Translations under genes and position numbers: made by a program
NCBI GenBank assembly: GCA_009733775.1
Contig: WOGZ01000097.1
Span: 45,335 to 109,334 of the forward strand
DNA from: Alectoria sarmentosa
Lineage: Eukaryota; Ascomycota; Lecanoromycetes; Lecanorales; Parmeliaceae
DNA: 64,000 bases
Direction: 5' to 3'
Part shown: positions 22,101 through 32,725 of the stretch, one piece after another
Position numbering within the stretch: position 1 is the first letter of the stretch
Layout: each line of letters starts with the position of its first letter
Notes under the pieces: model-generated
Database searches by the model: none
What the model was told of the DNA's origin: nothing
Seen by the model: only the letters and a program-made list of their open reading frames with translations

Positions 22101-24443
22101 AGAGGAGATAAGAGATATTCTTCGATTACAATCCTTCCATTTCCCTAAAGAAGTAGCCGTGGATGGGTCAAGCGATTTGACGTAGTCGCTACGGCTGACC
22201 ATATACCTGAAAATTACTTTCAATTTCTGTAGACTTCGAAGAGAAACGAGATTAACTTTACCTCAAAGCGATCAGATGGCCGTGAAGAGGCCTGCTGCTC
22301 ACGGCGAACAGTAGATCGTCTTTAGCTATACCAACCTCCTGTTCCAGCGTTGATATGACGCGGTCCACGATCAAGAAACGACTTTGGTGCCAAATAGCTG
22401 GTTCGGCCATGACACCACTGGTTGTGAAGAGGAGATTATTCAGCCTTGCAAAACCGTCCGCGTGATCTGCTCGACCTGTAGCTCTCATTTTCTTCTCGGC
22501 TTCATTCAGGTCGACAAGTATTGAATGATTGATTTTGCGATTTTGCTCCTCATTGTCCAATCGTTGAACTGGATTCTTAGCTTCCGGGCCAATTAAGTCT
22601 GCTCGGCCATGAATTTCTCCTCTCGAGGTACCCATGTGCGGCATTGAGTTTGTCGAGAGATAAAGGTCGAAGACCGTGTTAGCGGATTGGCGGACATCAT
22701 CAAAGGGATCTAACAATAGCTCTGTATAAGCCCTCAGAAATAAGCCTCTAGGCAGGTGTTCATTCAAAGCGCCCAAGTAGTCAATGTTGCTTTTCGAGGG
22801 TGTATTGCGAAGATCCATGGTTTGCTCCATCAGGAAGTTTAGTATCTTCAATGCCGTGATATGGCTTTGATATGATGCTGTTGGGCGCAGCTCTTGAAGC
22901 AAAAATACCATGTACCATCTTCGAAAAGCAAGATGATCTTCTAGAAAGGGCAATTCCTCATCCAGCGCGTGCTCGATGGCGTTTCCTGAGCTCATTGGCC
23001 TTTCGCCGTCATATTCTGCGATTGAGTGGGCTGGCATGGATGTTTGCATTTCAGTCAAGTCGTTCGGATCCTGGCCACGCCTCAAAAGAGACATGGTAGC
23101 ACCTCTAAGTCTCATGGATAGCTTTTTCATCAACGCAATGAATTCATTGCGGGGCTTTGCATTGACTTCAATGTGAAAGTAAGGTAAACACTGCTGCAGG
23201 CGACGTAGGACTCGTCTGCAGAATGGTCTTGAGGAAGCCGAAGAAGAGACCAACAGAGAAAGTGCGGCAACTCGCACAATTGAAGAGGGATGTTCGAGGA
23301 GGCTGATCCCAAGGTTCTCCGAGTCAAGTGAGGTGCTTTGCCCTTGACCAAAGTATTTCCTGAGGGTAGAGTCTTTAGCTATTTTTGCCACCAATAAGCA
23401 TAATTGAATATCTGAAACACTGCTAAAACCCGGATTCCCACTCTGGATACTGTCAAATGGCAAAGTTTTCAAGAAAGACTTTATATCTCTAGGGCCAAGA
23501 AGAAGCAGACCTGGCAGTATGTGGATTTCAAACACTTCCAGAAGTCCCTGGTGTCGCTCTAGAGTTTGCTTTAGGGGCTTTATCCACAATGGTATTCCAC
23601 CATCTTCCGAAGTGTGAACAGCGCCGTCATTATGTTTCTCATGGGACTTGAAAAAGGCGGGCAAGAAACGTCCCACAGCAGGAGCGCAATCGGGATACCG
23701 CATCCATTCCAATACCCTAATCGCAAATGTTTGTACAGACTGATTGACTTTTTCCTGCCCAGTATCCCCCTTCTGGTTGTCGCTTCTCATTGACATCATC
23801 CGAAATCGTCCGAGATCTTCTGGCCTTTCGACTTGAGCAACTTCTGTAGCGTAAATGAGTCCTCTGCTAAGGAAGTGCTCTAATACTTGTATTGCAGGTT
23901 TGATGTCTGCATGGTCATCTTGCTTGCGGATGGCTCGAGTAACATTAGAAATGGCAATCCCAAGCAGCAAATCCTTCTCTGTATCTACGGGATGATTCGA
24001 TACTAGGTGTCCTAGTGTCAGTAGAAGCCTTCTGAGTGGTTTGGATTTGCTGCTATCTGATTTTGTTAGGTAGATGTTGAAAGCCCGTGTCCAAGTCTCT
24101 GTCTTGTAAGACAGATGTCGGATTCGAAGTCCTGGAGAGGTACTACACTGCTCGAGAAAACCACAAAGAGTATTCAGGGCGGTAGCCCCGTGTGTAAGAC
24201 AAAGCTCTGTTGAGCTAGCGGTCTGTAAGAGGTCTTGTAGCGTGGACTGAATTTGCCTTATAGTCCGTTAGTACTCTACTTCAGCTTGACGACGAGTTTG
24301 TACCCAAAGGCACCATCCTCCATACTGTCCGCATTTCTTGGAATAAGCACCGTCAAAGATTTGCTCAATTGACGCAGTGCATCCTCAGACAACGTTATTT
24401 CATTGCTAGTTCCTCGGGGTTCGCGTTCGTCGTTGAGCTCCAT
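19118..24443 (-). CDS. trm732: Trm732/THADA homologue (DUF2428), tRNA 2'-O-methylation partner
   Basis: Eight exons on the minus strand (24443-24304, 24256-22262, 22206-21961, 21905-21674, 21623-21325, 21269-20755, 20705-20056, 20005-19118) total 4,965 nt and stay in frame: 1,654 residues. The DUF2428 core begins near residue 715 and contains SSGVWEAVQDVLCFDAPEGH and KDALSFCWRALKESS. Further on, QIWNIRNCGLMLFKALLKR is another hallmark. The rest is HEAT-like helical repeat. Yeast Trm732 partners Trm7 to 2'-O-methylate nucleotide 32 in the anticodon loop of certain tRNAs, in the cytosol. An optional 48-nt intron (about 20571-20524) with GTGAGT...GCAG ends keeps the frame, so 1,638 residues is possible. 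The gene shares a roughly 290-bp divergent promoter with tim23. Confidence 0.87.
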
Positions 24444-24733
24444 TGCATAGAGCCGCAAAATCCATCATCAACCAATTCCTAGGCAAATAAAACACAATTC
24501 GTCCTTGATATGTTCCACTACGACGTGAGACAATGGGTCTCAGGTTGTAAGGGGAAGAGAATTTCTGAGTCTCGGTCTTCAGAAAATCGTGACTCTTCCC
24601 AGACAGGCAACTCTGCCGACAGCGCCAATCATCGACATTGAACAATTTTTGGCCTCCTCATTAACAAATGCGACAGCTCCAAGCTTTCCACCACGAATAA
24701 CTTTGGCTCTTCTCCGCATCCTCAACCGCCAAT

Positions 24734-25477
24734 ATGTCTATCTGGGGAACGCTCACAGGTCAGAAATCATCATCGTCATCCTCCTCTAGCTCTACATCCT
24801 CTCCCGACCCAGCCTCATCCTCTTCATCATCAAGTACTACCTTTCAACCCACGCCCTTCGATCCCACCTCGGCTCAGGATGTCTCCTCATTTCTTGATAC
24901 TGCCGCACTCCCAGACCCATCTCGACTACACCCTCTCGCCGGCCTGAACCAAGACACTCTTGACTACCTTACCCTCGATGAATCCGCCCTCTCGGATCTC
25001 CCTGGCTCTCAGTCCGCGCTACCCTCTCGCGGCTGGTCTGACGACCTCTGCTACGGTACTGGAGTAACATATCTCTCTGCTCTTACACTCGGCGGAACAT
25101 GGGGCATGATAGAAGGATTACGAAAATCTCCAGCGTCAGCGCCACCAAAGCTGAGGCTGAACAGTGTGTTGAATAGTATGACCAGAAGGGGGCCTTTCTT
25201 GGGGAATAGCGCTGGCGTCCTTGCGATGGTCTACAGTGGGATAAATTCGACAATTGCTTATTACAGGGGGAGGCATGATAGTGCCAATAGTATTGTGGCT
25301 GGAGCTGTGAGTGGGATGCTGTTCAAGAGTACGAAAGGAGTAAGGCCGATGATGATTAGTGGAGGGCTGGTGGCTTCCGCGGCTGGAGCGTGGGCGGTGA
25401 GTTCACTGGTGTGTCATCGCTGGGGGAGCGAGGCTGACGAATGTGTGCTACAGCTGACAAGGAAGACGTTATTTTGA
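24734..25477 (+). CDS. tim23: Mitochondrial import inner membrane translocase subunit Tim23
   Basis: Two exons, 24734-25396 and 25454-25477, encode 228 residues. The Ser-rich N-terminal half faces the intermembrane space and includes HPLAGLNQDTLDYLTLDESAL, a Tim23-type segment. The C-terminal half has the Tim17/22/23 helices: TGVTYLSALTLGGTWGMIEG, LNSVLNSMTRRGPFLGNSAG with the conserved RRGPFLGN loop, SIVAGAVSGMLFKST, and ISGGLVASAAGAWA. The short last exon adds LTRKTLF. Tim23 forms the presequence translocase channel in the inner mitochondrial membrane with Tim17 and Tim50. The S/P/T repeats near the start are coded by CATCGTC-like microsatellite DNA. Confidence 0.92.
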   Translation: MSIWGTLTGQKSSSSSSSSSTSSPDPASSSSSSSTTFQPTPFDPTSAQDVSSFLDTAALPDPSRLHPLAGLNQDTLDYLTLDESALSDLPGSQSALPSRGWSDDLCYGTGVTYLSALTLGGTWGMIEGLRKSPASAPPKLRLNSVLNSMTRRGPFLGNSAGVLAMVYSGINSTIAYYRGRHDSANSIVAGAVSGMLFKSTKGVRPMMISGGLVASAAGAWAVSSLVCHRWGSEADECVLQLTRKTLF

Positions 25478-26121
25478 GCTGTGTGCTACCACATCACCTA
25501 TGCCTAATACATCGCTACAACCTCGATGGGAGCTCGGCGATACCTCCTCCTGCCTTTGAATCTTAGCGTTTCTTCTTGCATGGATGGTTAGATCTTCGTC
25601 ATTTGATGGGCCAGCTGACTCAAATTCTTCACTCAAGGGATTAGCTCTTTTCGAGAAGTTGTATCAACAAATATCTATGCAGCATGGCGTCGCGTTTGTA
25701 GGACTTCATCACAGAAAGCCTAGATCATTTGTTGAGGCACTTGAAAGATGAGCCGGAATTAGCACGAAAACTCTCGTCCCTTCATATTCGCGAATTCCTT
25801 TCAAAACTGTCTGCTTCTATTTCCTTCTGCATTTCAACAACGACGCCTTGGAAATACTACGTTGATTGCTACAGCCGCAGTCTATAATGCCGGGAAATGC
25901 GATGTACTCAAATGGAAACAGCGATAAAGGGTAGTGAGCCCAAAGAAAATGCACGAATTTGAGGGAAGGAGCCAGCGCGAACCACGGAGAAGCTTCGGAA
26001 GACAATCGCATCATCATGAAATTCTTTGTACATTAAACCGGTTGAGAGTGCAAAAAGGTATCTTCTGTGAGTTTTGGATATCAAAGTATTGCAGTGTTTC
26101 TGCCGTCACTACTAAGTCACG
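25478..26121. other. Intergenic region, no gene seen
   Basis: Contains the tim23 3'UTR and the promoter of the next gene. Short frames on either strand lack support. Confidence 0.5.
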
Positions 26122-27295
26122 ATGAATGTATCTGGAGCCTCAGCCTCTGACCCAACTCAACGCGAAACAAAACGCGTCAACATCAACACTTCCCTCGGCA
26201 CCCTCAACCCCATCCACTATGAAGGCATGAATCCTCCCAACCTGCAAGTCCTAGCCGGCACCCACGGCGGGCCAAAGTTGACCATGCGCGATATTGTAAA
26301 ATGGAAACAGGAGGAAGCATTTTCCCTCGGTGAAATCGGGTTCCACACCAACTTTCCGAAACCTTCGGACCTCTTCCAGCCCTCCGAAATTAGCACAGAT
26401 CCCAGCGGCGAAGCATATACCCCAACCGATGCCGACAATAACGCCGCAATGACTGCCGCGATGCAAGGTCTACACAGGCAGATCGTTGGGTTGCAGCAGC
26501 GAAAGCAAGTCATGGACGCGAATCAAGCACTGGTTGCACAGACGGAGCTTGATGTCACGAAGAAGCTTCGAGCTGCCGGCGTACCGGAAGAGAGGTTGGG
26601 CCCTGAGACGACGCTGCGAGAGAAAGTTGTGGATTTGGTCCGCTTGACAATGCCAGAACCAGAGCCAAATTTTGTGTCGGTATATGTAGAACCATCAGCC
26701 ATCAAAGGGCAAAGCCAGACCTTGGAGATCAATCTGCCCCTCGAGGCATCAATCGCGGAAATCTACGCATTGCTGGACGAAGTGGTTGTGACGATGTTAT
26801 CTTTGAAGGGCTATACTTACGTGAGAGGGGGCGTATGGAAGTATCAGTTAGTCGACCAGAGTAGAGCTTCACTGCTCCTCGACAAAGCTTTGCTATTGGA
26901 GACCGACTTTGACTATAAGATGATGCTGCAGGAAATCTCGATCGATGGTGACCAAAATGCACCTGTGGCCGTACTTACGCAGGTAAGATACTGTTCTAAA
27001 TCTTGCCTGTCAATTTTGAGGACGGAGTTCATGCTTATTGATTCGCGAACAGGAAGGCTCTACTCTTAGACCGATTGGCACGGAAGAAGCTGGTCCCGAG
27101 GAAGCGAAGGCAAGCAGTACGAGCATGAGCGATGAGCACGAGGTGGACGAAGAGATTGACGATGTGCCCGAAATACTTGACGAGGATGGCAAGCCATTCT
27201 TTGAACCCCTAGACATGGAGAGAATGGCTAGAAAGTATGCAGATATTGGGGAAGATCTCACGGAGGAGAACGGAATTCATGGATTCTGGCGATGA
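26122..27295 (+). CDS. Unrecognised 367-residue protein
   Basis: Two exons (26122-26982, 27053-27295) with a phase-0 intron. The N-terminal 90 residues are the most distinctive (NPPNLQVLAGTHGGPKLTMR, IVKWKQEEAFSLGEIGFHTN). A helix with coiled-coil character follows (QGLHRQIVGLQQRKQVMDAN), then an alpha/beta region around residues 180-285 (PNFVSVYVEP, LPLEASIAEIYALLDEVV, YTYVRGGVWKYQLVDQSR). The C-terminus is strongly acidic (EHEVDEEIDDVPEILDEDGK) and ends in a short helix. Codon use and splicing look normal, so this is a genuine gene. No signal peptide or membrane helix is present. I do not recognise the family and assign no function. Confidence 0.8.
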
Positions 27296-27980
27296 GTTGC
27301 TACCGAGTCACTGAGATCAAGAGCTTGGGCGCGAGTCGAAGGCTGTCTCGGATAGGGTGGAATGTCTTTCAGAAGACGAGCACACAGGCATATCGTCGCT
27401 CAAGAGAGCGTGTTGTCAGATTAGATCAAGTAATTTCACCATCATCGACAGTTATCGCGAACCCGATAAAGGTGATCTGGCATCCTCGCTGAGACCATCA
27501 CCAAAACCGAGGCTTCAGACAAGGCTACCAAAACCTCCTTATCAAGCACACATTAGAACGTAGGGTAGTTCCATAGCAGTCATCAAGCGTTGCTCTATCA
27601 TCATTCAACACAATGAAAAAAAAGGAGAGAAGATTAGAATTGGTGCCCGCAAATTAACAACCTTTAAATGATCGACAATTTTTATGCCGCCAAGGCCTTT
27701 AGCGCCACCCAGAGGTGGGCCGCGACAGATAAAGGTTCACCTTTCCCACCCCGAAAAATTGAAGGCTGATCCGCAGAGATCGAATTGTGCAAGTCTTGCC
27801 ACCGTCTGCATAACATGCATTAAATTGTGCAAGCGAATCGTTACAGCTTTACTCTATTGGGAAGAAGTGACTGATATTGAAACCACACATCACATTCCTG
27901 ACATATTGCTGGCAAATAAGCAAACCCTTTCGCCGCACTAGCGTGATCTCGTTGCCCTTTCCCCCACTTCATTGTTCACA
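27296..27980. other. Intergenic region, no gene seen
   Basis: About 685 bp between tandem plus-strand genes. It holds an A tract at 27616-27623. Short frames only. Confidence 0.5.
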
Positions 27981-28817
27981 ATGGACGATTTCGAAGGTTC
28001 CTATGCACCACAATCACCGGATCTTTCTGGTTTCCAAGCATTCGACGATCCAGATCCGTTTGCAACACCCTACTATCCACCTCAGCAAACTTCCTACCAA
28101 CCTTCATATCTCCAGCAACCCTTAAATCACGACCCATTCTCGTTCGACCAGGCACCACCGCAACTCCAACAACATTCATTCCCAAATCAATATCAACCAC
28201 CAATCATGCCCTTCGCGAACGGGAAAGCAAAGTCTCGCGCCAAGAGTGAGGAAGAGGAGTTTAATCCAGAGGTACCGGCAAAGGCGAAAGGGGCAGGCCG
28301 CAAGTCAAAGAAGCAAAAGATCGAAGAAGAGGTCTGTGCTAAGCCAGCGCCGGGGTTGGAGGAGGGCATTGAGGTGAAGACCAAGTTTCCGGTCGCGAGG
28401 ATAAAGCGCATCATGCAGGCAGATGAGGATGTGGGCAAGGTGGCGCAGGTGACGCCAACTGCTGTTTGTAAGTTTGCTCACCCCTCACCTGCAACCCCCA
28501 CGCAAACGAAAGAGACGCAGACTGACAGCTTTCGTGTTTTAGCCAAAGCGCTCGAACTGTTTATGATCTCTGTAGTCACCAAAGCCGCCGCCGAAGCACG
28601 CGCCAAGCAGTCAAAGCGCGTCACGGCAGCCCACCTAAAACAAGCGGTGATGAAAGATGACCAATTGGACTTCTTGGCGGAGATCATTTCCAAGGCGCCG
28701 GATGCACCGGCGCCATCGAAGAAGGAGAAAGAGGAGGATAGTGAGGAGGGCGGAGAGGGGAAGCGGAAGAAGAAGGGTGGGACCAAGAAGAAGAAGAAGG
28801 ATGACGATGACTTCTAG
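27981..28817 (+). CDS. bur6: NC2 alpha (Bur6/DRAP1) histone-fold transcription regulator
   Basis: Two exons, 27981-28467 and 28543-28817, give 253 residues. The N-terminal 75 residues are rich in Pro, Gln, Tyr and Phe and likely disordered, followed by a basic NLS-like stretch (GRKSKKQKIE). The histone fold covers about residues 130-215: TKFPVARIKRIMQADEDVGK, then SKALELFMISVV, then KRVTAAHLKQAVMKDDQLDF. That sequence is of the NC2-alpha type (FPxxRIKKIMQxDEDVGKV). The tail is a Lys/Glu-rich charged region. NC2 alpha pairs with NC2 beta, binds TBP on promoter DNA and tunes RNA polymerase II initiation in the nucleus. A Dpb3/CHRAC-like or HAP5-like relative is less likely given the DEDVGKVAQVTP string. 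Confidence 0.82.
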   Translation: MDDFEGSYAPQSPDLSGFQAFDDPDPFATPYYPPQQTSYQPSYLQQPLNHDPFSFDQAPPQLQQHSFPNQYQPPIMPFANGKAKSRAKSEEEEFNPEVPAKAKGAGRKSKKQKIEEEVCAKPAPGLEEGIEVKTKFPVARIKRIMQADEDVGKVAQVTPTAVCKFAHPSPATPTQTKETQTDSFRVLAKALELFMISVVTKAAAEARAKQSKRVTAAHLKQAVMKDDQLDFLAEIISKAPDAPAPSKKEKEEDSEEGGEGKRKKKGGTKKKKKDDDDF

Positions 28818-29229
28818 CGGAGTCGGAGGTCTTGGGAGACTTCGGCTCTGTATGTCAAGCTTCGTGCGGGCATGCTTGCTTGCTTGCTTGAAGCACCTCT
28901 TGAGCGTTACACAACAGTGTCTTATTAGAATCATGCAAGAGTCCACTCTGCAGTCTTGACTTCGCAATTTTCTCCGTGAAGATGTCGCTCGTTCGAGCAT
29001 CTCCCGGGGTCCAGTGACACAATGACTTGCCCAAACAACACACAAGCTGCAGATGGTTCCCTTCATATATTGGTGCAATCTGTTGACCTAGTGTCGAGTG
29101 TGAGAGTGGTGACGTGGGATCACCAGGATCAAAATTTCTGCCCTTTCTCACGGTTAATCCTCGGAGAATCTAGATCGCCAAATCTATCGCCTGGTTCCCT
29201 CGGTTGTTTGCTTGTTGCTCTCCAGCAGG
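28818..29229. other. Intergenic region, no gene seen
   Basis: 412 bp between bur6 and the FHIP gene, both plus strand. It holds a short GCTTGCTTGCTTGC repeat at about 28876-28891. Nothing else is supported. Confidence 0.5.
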
Positions 29230-32063
29230 ATGAATCTAGTAAGCCTTTGCAAATGCTATTTAATGTGTTCCTATGCTAACAAACGTAGCTATCCAAACTT
29301 GTAGGGGGTACCGGTGCCTCTCCAGCCAAGCAAGCAGGTTCCGACTCTCCGCAACAGCGCTCGATCCGTTTCAGGAAATTGCATGATCAGCTACAGGTAT
29401 GCTCTGAATGTGGGCCTTGACAATTCCATCACTGAGCTATATAGTAGCAAATATGGCGCCGCAACAACTCCGCGAAGCAAGCGGTTCTGATAGAGCCAGT
29501 CCTAGCCTGCTTTCAAGACATAAAGAAGACCCTCCGAGATGAAGCCCAAACACCCGAGCCTCACCTCTGTGCACGACATGTGTCTACATTCCAGATATAC
29601 TCAACTTTGAGCCAAGTGGCTTCAACGTATCACAATGAGCCGATCATTGGAAAAACTCTGGATATCTTCAAGATTTTAATCAATGGCGAAGAGGTGGAAT
29701 TTCTGGAGGAAAAGACCTTCGCGGACGCGTTGCTTGGCTTCATTGGCACAATTTCAACTACAGGACCTCTGATGGTCTCGGTGGATACAGAAGGAAGTAT
29801 CGTGGAGGTACTCTTTGCGATTGCTTCGAAGATACGGCTTCAACCAAACCTACTGCCCACCTGGTTCCGTCCGAATCCAACGGCAGAAGAACGAGACCTT
29901 GGACCTCATTCAAGTAAAGACAGGGACGTCTTCCCACTGTTCTACCTTACATTGGATTATGTGCACCACGACGGGAGAGTGGGCGACTTTGCCAGGACGG
30001 GTTTGCTTTACATCATCGAATCAGCGTCTCAGTCGGAAGCATTGGAGAGATGGATTGTGGAGAGCGATCTGGCAACCTTAATGGCAAGTGGTTTGGGTGC
30101 GCTCTATAGCCAACTCAGTAGGAAACTTGTCGTCTCCTTCACCAAGGACACCATACCTACGATCCTATCCTTCTCCGAGACGCCTCGACCGAAGACTCCC
30201 TCTGACGCCGAAAAGACAACTTCGCCAGACCTCCAAGCCCATCTAGCAACATTCCTCTCATATTTGGTCTTCTGGCAGGATGTTCTGGAGCATTGCGGTT
30301 CAGAGGATGTCAAGCGCAGCTTACTTGATCACTTCAAATTTCTTTTCTTGCAACAGTTGCTTTATCCTTCTTTGATGGAGTCTTCAGACGTCGATGGTGG
30401 ATCTTCCGTGGCTGTTCTGACATATTTACGATGCATCATAGAGTCTATCGACAACCCTGAACTCATGAGCTTGACATTGCAGTATTTGCTGGCCATTCCC
30501 GACATCCCAGAAGACGAACGTAAACCAGCGAGACCAACCACACTTGCTCGTCGCCGAAAGTCGCAGACCCTTATCACAAGCCTGGCTCAGGATGAAGTGA
30601 AGCCCATGCCCGATCTCTTCACTCTTGTCGACCTTGTTCTCACGAGCCTTCAATCTTACAACCAGCAGACGGTCACAGCGACTCTCCGACTCATCTCTGT
30701 CATTCTACGTAGCCAGCATCAATTTGCAATGTCGGCTATGATTAAAACTCAATACTCCGGAGATCTACCTGTCCGCACGATAGGCGCTCATAATAGAGAT
30801 ACGGACCTTTTATTCGAAATGGCCGAGGACCTGATATTTCATGACGATCTACGAGATTCTTATGACGCACATCTAGAAGACGCAAGAACGCTTCTTGAAA
30901 CCCACTGCTGCTCTCCGTCGTTACTTCCTCTACCAGTTTCCCAAATGGGGCCCAAAAATGTGATATTTACTCATTTCGAAGAGCGTTTCGATTCATTGAG
31001 ACCGCACTCGATAAAAGCTGATGATCCGTTACTCGCGGCCTTGATCTCGTTATTAGAGGATTTCCTTGTAAATGACATCGCCACGAATATGGGTCTTACC
31101 CAGGTTTTTGCGACGCTACTTTCGTGTGGTAATACGCGCCTGGAATACTGGCTTCTTCAGGAACCTATTGAATACGATGACTTTCCCAAACGAAGCTTGA
31201 CCTCCGACGACGCTCTCGATGAGTCTGACCATGATGATACAATGACGCTCAACAGTCGCGTTGGCAATAGCAAGCAGAATGCTAAACCTCCACAAAAGAT
31301 TTCTCTTCCTGAACCGAGTGTAGCCAATCATGTTTCTTCGCCCGTGTTCGCTGCTCTGAACTCTCTAGTCCAACAGGTCGAAACCTTCCGCCACGACATC
31401 CAGGAGTTCGACACGTATCTTGCTGAGCGACGACACGTCTTCAAGGTCGGAGATGACATCGATAAAGATGGAGCCAATGACTCCAGTGCTCATTCGCGAA
31501 GATCAGAAGACTCGTCTAGATCGACGCACTCCAAGAGCGGGAACGCCACCCAAATTGGTTCCATATCCGAGCGGCTGATGTCCGAGAATTCTTCAGCTAA
31601 CATCTCACGGTCCAGTTCTCCAAGAGGTAGACAACTAGATGTTCCCTCGACGCCTGTGCTGGTCGGTCGGGTGGCCCATTTGAAGACATCTCCTTCACCG
31701 AGTTTGTCTAAGACGCACTCAGGAGCATTTTCGCGATCGTCGCTGCGGAAAGACTCTATCACCTCTACGCCGCCGAAACGTGTCATCACGCCCATGGGTC
31801 CTGCAGATGCTCTCCGTCAGAAGGTGAAGATCAAGACTAAAGACGGTAATGATAGGAGTCACATAAGAGATGCTGGAAGCAGTGAAACTAGCAGTATACG
31901 AAGCGGGTCCGTCATGCCGAACACGCATACCGCCGAAGAGCTCAAAGAGACCACTCTTAGCAACCTCTTGACGAACATTGTTATCCTACAAGAATTCATA
32001 CTGGAACTAGCAGCTATCATCCAGGTCAGAGCAAGCTTGTTTGGAGAAGTCGAATTCGGATAA
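29230..32063 (+). CDS. fhipA: FHIP (FTS-Hook-interacting, RAI16-like) endosome-dynein adaptor
   Basis: Exons 29230-29238, 29289-29396 and 29448-32063 give 910 residues. The first coding exon has only nine bases (M-N-L), and joins to LSKLVGGTG. The RAI16-like domain occupies about residues 30-480, with QIWRRNNSAKQAVLIEPVL, DFARTGLLYIIESASQSEAL and VAVLTYLRCIIESIDNPELM. A long Ser/Arg-rich disordered linker follows. The protein ends with LAAIIQVRASLFGEVEFG, the conserved C-terminal motif of the family. In Aspergillus FhipA is part of the FTS-Hook-FHIP complex that links early endosomes to cytoplasmic dynein. The family-typical C-terminus shows that the last exon is complete. Confidence 0.87.
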
Positions 32064-32161
32064 AGACCTCATGAGATCTATCTGTTGCTGCATTGACGCT
32101 GTAACAACATGGACGACGATTAGTCACTTTCTATTGTTCGTGTCCGTCAGTTCCTCCCCTC

Positions 32162-32725
32162 TTACTCGATATGGAGCCGGTCTTTTTCCGCCCTGCTCAG
32201 CGTCACCTCCTCCCCGTCACCAACAACCCTCTTCGCCCAAAGATGTACCCCCTGTGTCTGCCTGAAATAGCTCACATCCTTGGTACCCACAGCGCCCCCA
32301 ACTTCTACCTTTAGCATCCAATTGTCGTGATCATCAACGGCAGCTGTGAGAATTTTTGGCTTAGCGTCATCCCAGTCATTCTCCCTTTCTTCATCATTGT
32401 CCAAGTCTTTCCCTTGCACCTCATTTCTCATGGCGTCGTTCATCCTCAAACATTTGAATTTTATGAATATGGAGGGGATGGGATAGTAAGTGCAGCCAAA
32501 ATTCGCTTCCCAGCGGCCCCAGATGAGCTTTGCCACGGCCATGTATTGCGGTGTTTGTGAACCAGATCCTTGACCGATGGCTGTGATATCCGTGACTGTG
32601 ATGATGATATCGCCTTTACCGGGCTCCGGGCGTCTCGTTGGTGTTTCTTGCCATACGATCTGGTATCTGACAGTGGTGGGTGGCTTTAGAGTTGTTCGTG
32701 ATTGAGATTGGGCAATGGTAGACAT
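32162..32725 (-). CDS. Unrecognised 187-residue protein
   Basis: An intronless minus-strand frame from the ATG at 32725-32723 (MSTIAQSQSRTTLKPP). It looks like a beta-rich globular protein: VRYQIVWQETPTRRPEPGKG, DIIITVTDITAIGQGSGSQT, a Trp-containing stretch (LIWGRWEANFGCTYYPIPSI), then an acidic loop and DNWMLKVEVGG. There is no signal peptide or membrane helix. An earlier in-frame codon would add a few residues (back to 32770) but no good ATG supports that. The gene is convergent with the FHIP gene, 98 bp away. I cannot name a family. Continuous frame length and non-random composition make it likely real. Confidence 0.55.
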   Translation of the reverse strand: MSTIAQSQSRTTLKPPTTVRYQIVWQETPTRRPEPGKGDIIITVTDITAIGQGSGSQTPQYMAVAKLIWGRWEANFGCTYYPIPSIFIKFKCLRMNDAMRNEVQGKDLDNDEERENDWDDAKPKILTAAVDDHDNWMLKVEVGGAVGTKDVSYFRQTQGVHLWAKRVVGDGEEVTLSRAEKDRLHIE

